In this document: piece after piece, positions 5,116 through 9,779 of the stretch
Numbering within the stretch: position 1 is the first letter of the stretch
How the letters are laid out: each line of letters starts with the position of its first letter
From: an uncultured Clostridia bacterium
GTDB lineage: Bacteria > Bacillota > Clostridia > TANB77 > CAG-508
Direction of reading: 5' to 3'
Assembly: GCA_947589135.1 (NCBI GenBank)
Contig: CANPZT010000044.1
Span: forward strand, 1-9,779
Length of the DNA: 9,779 nucleotides
The notes under the pieces: model-generated
Told to the model about the DNA's origin: nothing
The model's database searches: none
What the model saw: the letters and a program-made list of their open reading frames with translations, nothing else
Translations under genes and position numbers: made by a program

Positions 5116-6855
5116 TTATTGTTTCAATCTTAAATATCCTAATTCTTCCCAAACATTATAAGCTAAATTTAATCTAAATAACAATGTAGGTTTTGCACCT
5201 GCCCTGTTCTTATCAACTACGCAAGCATAGTATCTAACATCAGGGTCATCATATTTTTTCAAATCAAAAAATTTAGTATCAACTTCGTTTAGAGAATATT
5301 CATATTTTTCATAAGTATCTCTATTAATTTGTTTTAATAAGCTTAAAGTATCTAATACTTCTTTTACAGTTCTACTTACTGCTAAATCATTTACATTTAA
5401 GTTTACTGGTAATGTGTCTGTTTCTGCTAATTGTAATGTTGCATATATATACATATTAAAATTTTGTGCTAAATTAGAAAGTATTGTTGCAGTCTTTTTT
5501 AATTCTTCTCCAATTCCTATATTTGCTGTGTCTGTTTTTAATGTATCATAAAATACATATTCTATTTTTTCTTTATAGTAATAATTCATAATTACTTTTT
5601 TTAGCTCATCATTTGTATGGTCTGTTATATTAATAAAGTATAATGAATTTTTAAGTTCTTTATTTGCCCAATCTGTTACAGCAATTACATTATTAAATTC
5701 TGTTGATATTTCTGTTAGTCTTTTTACAAATTGCTTTTGCGTCTCTCCTTCTTCTTTTACTACAAATCCATCCTCATCTACTTTAACCTTTTTAGGATCA
5801 TCTGGTCTAAACTTAAATTCTAGCAATTCTCCTTCTGTTTTACTTATTTTATATCCATGCATTTTTTGTATTTCTTCATTATTTAATATTGTAGTAATTA
5901 AACATAGTCTCATTTTGTCTTCTGACATTTCATTAGAAATAACTAGTACTTTCTTTTTTTGTGCTAATGCTACATGTGCTGCAATATCTGTTGTAAATCT
6001 ACTTTTACCCGCATTTGATGGCATTGCAAATGCCATAGTCTCTCCTTTTCTAATTCCCTTAAATACATTTGTTAAAATTGGGAATGGTAAAGGTAATCCA
6101 TTTCTTAAGTTGTTGTCACCTGCTTCTAAAAAGCTTGTAAGCCCTTCATTTAATATTGCTCTTTTAAATTTTTCTGTATCATTAACTTGTATAACAGCAC
6201 TTTTTATTTCATCTTCTGACATTTGGTCATATAAAACATAATCTCTTATTTCTACTACTTTATCTTGTAATTCTTTAATTGGTATTTCAGTATAACTTTT
6301 TCTTAAAATAAATAATTTTTTAAGATCTCTATATACTTTTTCCATACTTATATTTTTATTTTCTTCTTCTTTTTTTAATTTATATTTTAAATCATATGAT
6401 TCTTTTGTGTCTCTTGCAAAATTGAATCCATCTTTTGCTATTTCTGGTGTATATGATGCTCCTTCTGTATATAACACACTTTTATATAAATTTAATAATT
6501 TTTCATCTTCAAAAAAACATTCACTATATAAAAAATAAAATTTTACTATATATTTAGGGTCACTAAATAATAATCCTATATAATTTCTTTCTAATTCTGG
6601 TTCACTTAATTTTTCTGGATAAATCCCCTTATCATCTTTATTTGTTTCTTTATCTATATTTTGCTTTATAATATTTTTATCGTTTTTTGATTTTTCTCCT
6701 TGATATTTCTTTAATTGATTTATTTTTTCAAATGCTCCAATTAAATTTTCTTTTGATAAATCTTGTTTAATTTCTTCAATTAATGTAGCATTTTCATTTT
6801 TTACAGGTATTTTATCTAACATTTCGTATATACTTTTTATTTTATCTTCATCCAT
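5116..6855 (-). CDS. DnaB-like replicative-helicase-family ATPase
   Basis: This 579-residue protein reads as a RecA-fold hexameric helicase relative. Residues 1-80 are a charged extension. About 84-130 (EPELERNYIGLLFSDPKYIV) resembles the DnaB N-terminal domain, which contacts primase. The C-terminal ATPase core starts at about 245: Walker A MPSNAGKS (278-285), NEMSEDKM (308-315) with Glu309 at the position of the DnaB catalytic Glu, a Walker B-like IEYVFYDTLK (431-440, Asp437), ATLQLAETD (472-480, motif H3-like), and DKNRAGAK (548-555) matching the conserved Lys-x-Arg-type finger at the core's end. DnaB proteins are about 440-470 residues, so this one is longer, with an insert at about 338-400. 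The start has AAAGG at 6866-6870. It has its own promoter and terminator and no replication or phage genes beside it. It is probably not the housekeeping helicase; a mobile-element or accessory ATPase role is inference. Confidence 0.78.
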   Translation of the reverse strand: MDEDKIKSIYEMLDKIPVKNENATLIEEIKQDLSKENLIGAFEKINQLKKYQGEKSKNDKNIIKQNIDKETNKDDKGIYPEKLSEPELERNYIGLLFSDPKYIVKFYFLYSECFFEDEKLLNLYKSVLYTEGASYTPEIAKDGFNFARDTKESYDLKYKLKKEEENKNISMEKVYRDLKKLFILRKSYTEIPIKELQDKVVEIRDYVLYDQMSEDEIKSAVIQVNDTEKFKRAILNEGLTSFLEAGDNNLRNGLPLPFPILTNVFKGIRKGETMAFAMPSNAGKSRFTTDIAAHVALAQKKKVLVISNEMSEDKMRLCLITTILNNEEIQKMHGYKISKTEGELLEFKFRPDDPKKVKVDEDGFVVKEEGETQKQFVKRLTEISTEFNNVIAVTDWANKELKNSLYFINITDHTNDELKKVIMNYYYKEKIEYVFYDTLKTDTANIGIGEELKKTATILSNLAQNFNMYIYATLQLAETDTLPVNLNVNDLAVSRTVKEVLDTLSLLKQINRDTYEKYEYSLNEVDTKFFDLKKYDDPDVRYYACVVDKNRAGAKPTLLFRLNLAYNVWEELGYLRLKQ

Positions 6856-6905
6856 TTTTTATTTTCCTTTCTAACTTAAATTTTATATTATAGTATTTAC
6901 ATATA

Positions 6906-6928
6906 AATTGTAACTCTATGTTACAATT
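6906..6928. promoter_or_regulatory. 23-bp inverted repeat overlapping the helicase-like promoter
   Basis: AATTGTAAC (6906-6914) and GTTACAATT (6920-6928) are perfect 9-bp arms around TCTAT. The right arm overlaps the -10 box at 6926-6931 and the rest spans the predicted start. This is a typical position and size for a dimeric repressor site. Confidence 0.55.
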
Positions 6929-6954
6929 ATATACTTTAAAAAATTTCAAATCAA
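6926..6954 (-). promoter_or_regulatory. Likely promoter for the DnaB-like gene
   Basis: On the minus strand TTGATT (6949-6954), 17 bp, then a perfect TATAAT (6926-6931). Predicted leader is about 65 nt. A second TATAAT lies closer to the gene (about 6886-6891) but its -35 match is poor (GTTACA at 16 bp). Confidence 0.62.
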
Positions 6955-7010
6955 TAGCTTTTTTATAAAAAATATGTTATTATAACTTTATAATGTTATT
7001 TTAATTAAAT

Positions 7011-7039
7011 TTTACACAACATTGTAAACTTATTATACA
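7011..7039 (+). promoter_or_regulatory. Likely promoter for rqcH
   Basis: TTTACA (7011-7016), 17 bp, TATACA (7034-7039), with a predicted start near 7046. The TAAGGAG ribosome binding site (7058-7064) is 6 nt before the ATG. The remainder of the 215-bp divergent spacer is AT-rich and shows nothing else except the inverted repeat at 6906-6928. Confidence 0.62.
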
Positions 7040-7070
7040 ATTTAAGAAATAAAAATATAAGGAGAAACAA

Positions 7071-8870
7071 ATGGCATTTGACGGAATTGTTACAAAAGCT
7101 ATTGCTTCAGAATTGCAACAAATTTCTGGAGCTAGAATTGATAAAATATTTCAACCTAATAAAAATACACTTTTATTAGGCTTTTATTTAGATGGTACAA
7201 ATTATTTAATTAATATTTGTATCGACTCTAAAAATTATAGAGTTCATTTAACTACACATACTAAGAAAAATCCTCAAATAGCACCCAATTTTTGCATGGT
7301 ACTTAGAAAACATCTTATTGGATTACATATAAAAAATGTAATTACAAATAATCTAGAAAGAATTATAACTATCGAATTTGAAGGTTTTGATGACATTGAT
7401 GATATTATTACTAGAAAACTAATTATTGAATTAATGGGAAAGCATTGTAATATTATTTTATTAGATGAACAAAATATAATTCTTGATAGTCTAAGGCATA
7501 TAAACTCTGAAAATAGTTCTCGAATTATCGTTCCCCATGTTAAATATATATTTCCATCTATTTCAAAATCCAATTTTCTAGATTGTTCTTTAGAAGATTT
7601 TATAAATACAATTGAAACTAGCAATATAGAAAATTTGATATTTTCTATTGCAAATTCTTATAATGGTATTAGTAATAGTTTTGTTGAAAATAGTTTAAAA
7701 AATTTGAATATAACTGAAATCAATCAGGATTCCATTAAAAAAATTTATTTTTATATAAAAGAAATTATTAATTGCACAGATTCATTAAATTTAGATTTTG
7801 AATTATCAAAAAATGAAAACAATGTTTCTTATGATTACTTTTTGGTACCTAAAAGTAAAAATAAAAATTTAAATGAAAATAATTTTTCCCTTAACTTTTT
7901 TCTTGATGATTTTTATTATCAAAAGGAATCTAATGACGAATTTAAATCATATAGAAATAGTATATTAAAAATGATTTTAGCTACTTTAAAAAAATATCAA
8001 AAAAGATTAATTAATATTAATGAAAAGCTGAAAAGTTGTGACAATATGGATATTTATAAATTATATGGAGAATTACTAACTGCTAATTTATATAAAATAA
8101 AAGATCAAAACATTGGAAGTATTGAATTAGAAAATTATTATGATAATAATAAGAAGATTATTATTCCTTTAGATTGCAAATATTCTCCTAATATAAATGC
8201 AAAAAGATATTTTAAAAAATATAATAAATTAAAAAATGCGTTATTAATTGTTACAGCTCAAAAAGAAGAAACTGAAAAAGAATTAAATTATATTGAGAGC
8301 ATCGTTTATGAATTAGAAACAGCTACAACCATAGATGAAATTGCAGATATTTATGAAGAAATTTCTGAAAATGTTATTTTCAAAGATGTTTCTAATAATT
8401 TAAGTGTAAATAATACTAATAACAGTATATCAAAAATTAAAAATAATAAAATAAAAAAATCTCAATTAACAAAGAATAAAAATGTATCTTTTAATCCTCT
8501 AAAATATATAATTGATGGTTACACTCTTTTAGTTGGTAGAAATAATCACGAAAACGATTATTTAAGTTTAAAATATGCTAAAAAGACAGATTTATGGTTT
8601 CATACTAAAGATATTCATGGTAGTCATGCAGTTCTAATTTTAGATAATAATGTATCTAATAAAACGTTAAATAAAGTACCTACTAATGATGTTATTATAA
8701 AATGTGCTGAAATAGTTGCATATCATAGTAAAGCTAGAAACTCTTCTAATGTTCCTGTTGATGTTTGTGAAGTAAAATATGTTAAAAAACCTAAAGGCAG
8801 TAAACCTGGTATGGTTATTTACACAAATTATCAGACTTTTAATGTTAATCCAAAATTATGTAATAAATAA
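7071..8870 (+). CDS. rqcH: RqcH (NFACT family ribosome quality control protein)
   Basis: This 599-residue protein is a bacterial Rqc2/NEMF homologue, also annotated FbpA/YloA. In Bacillus subtilis RqcH binds stalled 50S subunits carrying peptidyl-tRNA and directs tRNA-Ala to add C-terminal Ala tails that mark the chain for degradation (family knowledge). Visible parts: the NFACT-N domain starting MAFDGIVTKAIASELQ, with CMVLRKHLIG (75-84), ELMGKHCNIILLDEQ (120-134) and DSLRHI (139-144); a short helix-hairpin-helix-like YNGISNSFVENSL (197-209); a central coiled-coil region (about 290-430); and a C-terminal NFACT-R domain (about 474-590) with DLWFHTKDIHGSHAVL (507-522) and YHSKARNSSNVPVDVC (551-566). 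The conserved Asp-Arg pair of the N-domain appears as Glu96-Arg97. Length fits the family (about 570-600). It is the only plus-strand gene and appears monocistronic. A fibronectin-binding name would be misleading. Confidence 0.93.
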   Translation: MAFDGIVTKAIASELQQISGARIDKIFQPNKNTLLLGFYLDGTNYLINICIDSKNYRVHLTTHTKKNPQIAPNFCMVLRKHLIGLHIKNVITNNLERIITIEFEGFDDIDDIITRKLIIELMGKHCNIILLDEQNIILDSLRHINSENSSRIIVPHVKYIFPSISKSNFLDCSLEDFINTIETSNIENLIFSIANSYNGISNSFVENSLKNLNITEINQDSIKKIYFYIKEIINCTDSLNLDFELSKNENNVSYDYFLVPKSKNKNLNENNFSLNFFLDDFYYQKESNDEFKSYRNSILKMILATLKKYQKRLININEKLKSCDNMDIYKLYGELLTANLYKIKDQNIGSIELENYYDNNKKIIIPLDCKYSPNINAKRYFKKYNKLKNALLIVTAQKEETEKELNYIESIVYELETATTIDEIADIYEEISENVIFKDVSNNLSVNNTNNSISKIKNNKIKKSQLTKNKNVSFNPLKYIIDGYTLLVGRNNHENDYLSLKYAKKTDLWFHTKDIHGSHAVLILDNNVSNKTLNKVPTNDVIIKCAEIVAYHSKARNSSNVPVDVCEVKYVKKPKGSKPGMVIYTNYQTFNVNPKLCNK

Positions 8871-8892
8871 TTTTAATTTATATATAGAAATC

Positions 8893-9078
8893 AAACCTCT
8901 TGTTTTCAATTTTTTTCAATAAATTAATTGTGCGACCGAAGTAAGTTTAGAAATTTTTAAATCATTTTATGGAAAGAGTTCATTTTTAATGGAAGGGTGC
9001 CATAAAATGATTTTAGAATTTCTTAACTTATGTAGAAAGTCAATTAATTTATTGAAAAAAATTGCAAACAAGAGGTTT
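8893..9078. mobile_element. 186-bp MITE-like long inverted repeat
   Basis: The two ends (8893-8930 and 9041-9078) are 38-nt reverse complements with a single mismatch, beginning AAACCTCTTGTTT. The inner part continues as an imperfect stem: TAAGTT.. to ..TTTTATGG (8942-8972) matches the opposite strand of 9000-9030 at 28 of 31 positions. A small CATT/AATG hairpin caps it. The whole element folds on itself, has no coding capacity, and starts 22 nt after the rqcH stop between convergent genes. I found no convincing target-site duplication. It may also act as a bidirectional terminator for rqcH and the gene at 9137-9616. Confidence 0.65.
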
Positions 9079-9136
9079 TGTATAAAACATATTTTTTGTT
9101 TAATTTATTTCGTTAATTGATTTTATATCTAACTAT

Positions 9137-9616
9137 TTACCATAAAATTAGCATAGTTACTATTGATGCAAACCATACTTCAGGTTTATTTAAATCTTTT
9201 GGTATAAACTCTATATCTATATCAACATCGTCTTCTTTCTTTTCGTTTACAATGCTTATATCATAATATTTCGCATAATTCGTTTTAAAATATACTTCAA
9301 AATCTTTAGTTCCATCTTTTTCTAAATTGTCTATATCGTAATATTTACTACCTAAAAAAACATCTCTTTCAGAATAAATATCAACTTTCAAGAATTTTCC
9401 ATTTATATCTTCAGTTCCTGAATTACTAATAGTACCAATTATTCTTCCATTTACTGATGTTGCCTCTGCCTGTTTGATATTTACTTGTTCTGAACTATTT
9501 TTAATTTCCATATTTTTATATGTTGAATTCAATCCTACATTAATAATAAATTCAGAAAATACAAAGAATCCAATAATTAATAAAACATATATTAAAAAAG
9601 TTTTCATTCTATCCAT
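9137..9616 (-). CDS. Membrane-anchored FxLYD-domain-like protein
   Basis: This 159-residue protein has an N-terminal hydrophobic segment (residues about 6-27) that would anchor it or act as an uncleaved signal. A polar stretch follows, then a beta-rich domain (about 50-125: VNGRIIGTISNSGTEDINGK, VDIYSERDVFLGSKYYDIDN, GTKDFEVYFK) whose pattern resembles FxLYD extracytoplasmic domains seen in Firmicutes envelope proteins. A Asp/Glu-rich piece (126-138) and a short C-terminal hydrophobic segment (VWFASIVTMLILW, 147-159) end it. That last segment stops after only 13 residues, shorter than a normal membrane helix, so the C-terminus may be truncated. The first ATG (9616) is preferred over the Met at codon 4 because GGAGA (9624-9628) sits 7 nt upstream. 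Function is unknown; the FxLYD assignment is by eye. Confidence 0.7.
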   Translation of the reverse strand: MDRMKTFLIYVLLIIGFFVFSEFIINVGLNSTYKNMEIKNSSEQVNIKQAEATSVNGRIIGTISNSGTEDINGKFLKVDIYSERDVFLGSKYYDIDNLEKDGTKDFEVYFKTNYAKYYDISIVNEKKEDDVDIDIEFIPKDLNKPEVWFASIVTMLILW

Positions 9617-9648
9617 AATTTTATCTCCATTTTTACTAATATGTATCT

Positions 9649-9677
9649 ATTATAGCAGAAAACTATTGATTTTTCAA
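9649..9677 (-). promoter_or_regulatory. Sigma-A promoter for the FxLYD-like gene
   Basis: On the minus strand TTGAAA (9672-9677), exactly 17 bp, then TATAAT (9649-9654). A TGC precedes the -10, close to an extended -10 motif. Predicted leader is about 25-30 nt, ending in the GGAGA ribosome binding site. Confidence 0.78.
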
Positions 9678-9705
9678 GAGCTATTTGACATAGAGAAGAG
9701 CTATT
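9676..9705. repeat. 10-bp direct repeat beside the FxLYD promoter
   Basis: AAGAGCTATT occurs at 9676-9685 and 9696-9705, a 20-bp period (about two helical turns). The first copy overlaps the -35 box by 2 bp. It may be a regulator site or chance. Confidence 0.4.
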
Positions 9706-9708
9706 ATG

Positions 9709-9758
9709 AAAGAAATGTGATAATGTCTTAAGTAAAGAAATGAGAAAATGTCCCAACT
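9709..9758. repeat. Two tandem 25-bp repeats near the right edge
   Basis: Units 9709-9733 and 9734-9758 match at 20 of 25 positions (AAAGAAATGxGAxAATGTC core). Tandem imperfect repeats of this size occur at the ends of some insertion sequences, for example IS21-type ends. The window ends 21 nt later, so no transposase can be seen. Confidence 0.45.
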
Positions 9759-9779
9759 AAAAAATATTTGTTCTCTTAA

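Noticed and set aside
5915..6241. 108-codon plus-strand frame
   Set aside because: It is antisense to the ATPase core of the DnaB-like gene.
7274..7624. 116-codon minus-strand frame
   Set aside because: It is antisense to the conserved N-domain of rqcH.
8871..9136. CRISPR array or retron-type RNA in the spacer after rqcH
   Set aside because: The region is one long inverted repeat with no spaced direct repeats and no reverse transcriptase or cas genes nearby.
9474..9731. 85-codon plus-strand frame
   Set aside because: It is antisense to the FxLYD-like gene and its promoter, with no ribosome binding site of note.

Overview
The window looks like part of a low-GC Gram-positive chromosome, most likely an uncultured gut-type Clostridia (Bacillota). 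The reasons are very A/T-rich coding sequence over most of its length, strong AGGAG-type ribosome binding sites, textbook TTGACA/TATAAT-type promoters, a bacterial RqcH homologue, and a pilin-like N-terminus of a style common in that group. No rRNA, tRNA or CRISPR was seen.

The window falls into two blocks of different composition. Positions 1 to about 2885 are clearly richer in G+C (roughly 40% by eye) and carry a two-gene minus-strand operon: a B12-binding-type radical SAM enzyme, followed after 21 nt by a group II PLP-dependent decarboxylase-like enzyme that runs off the left edge. This operon has a near-consensus promoter, a leader of about 165 nt with a nested 60-bp symmetric hairpin, and strong ribosome binding sites. 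It looks like an accessory small-molecule or peptide-modification module, acquired horizontally or possibly joined in assembly.

Positions 2885-9779 are about one quarter G+C. On the minus strand, in transcription order, they hold an FxLYD-like membrane protein (9137-9616), a DnaB-like RecA-fold ATPase (5116-6855), a pilin-like protein with a phage-structural-type C-terminus (4136-4957), a peroxiredoxin fragment that stops exactly before its catalytic cysteine (3902-4057), and a nucleoside phosphorylase (2945-3700). Most have their own promoter or terminator, so these are mainly single-gene units. The only plus-strand gene is rqcH (7071-8870), divergent from the helicase-like gene across 215 bp.

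Non-coding highlights are a 186-bp MITE-like inverted repeat between the convergent rqcH and FxLYD genes, a 19-bp-arm palindrome at the composition boundary, a 23-bp inverted repeat overlapping the helicase-like gene's -10 box, and tandem 25-bp direct repeats at the right edge that may be an insertion-sequence end. No complete new system is demonstrable. The best leads are the radical SAM/PLP operon with its structured leader, the truncated peroxiredoxin, the pilin/phage chimera and the MITE-like element.
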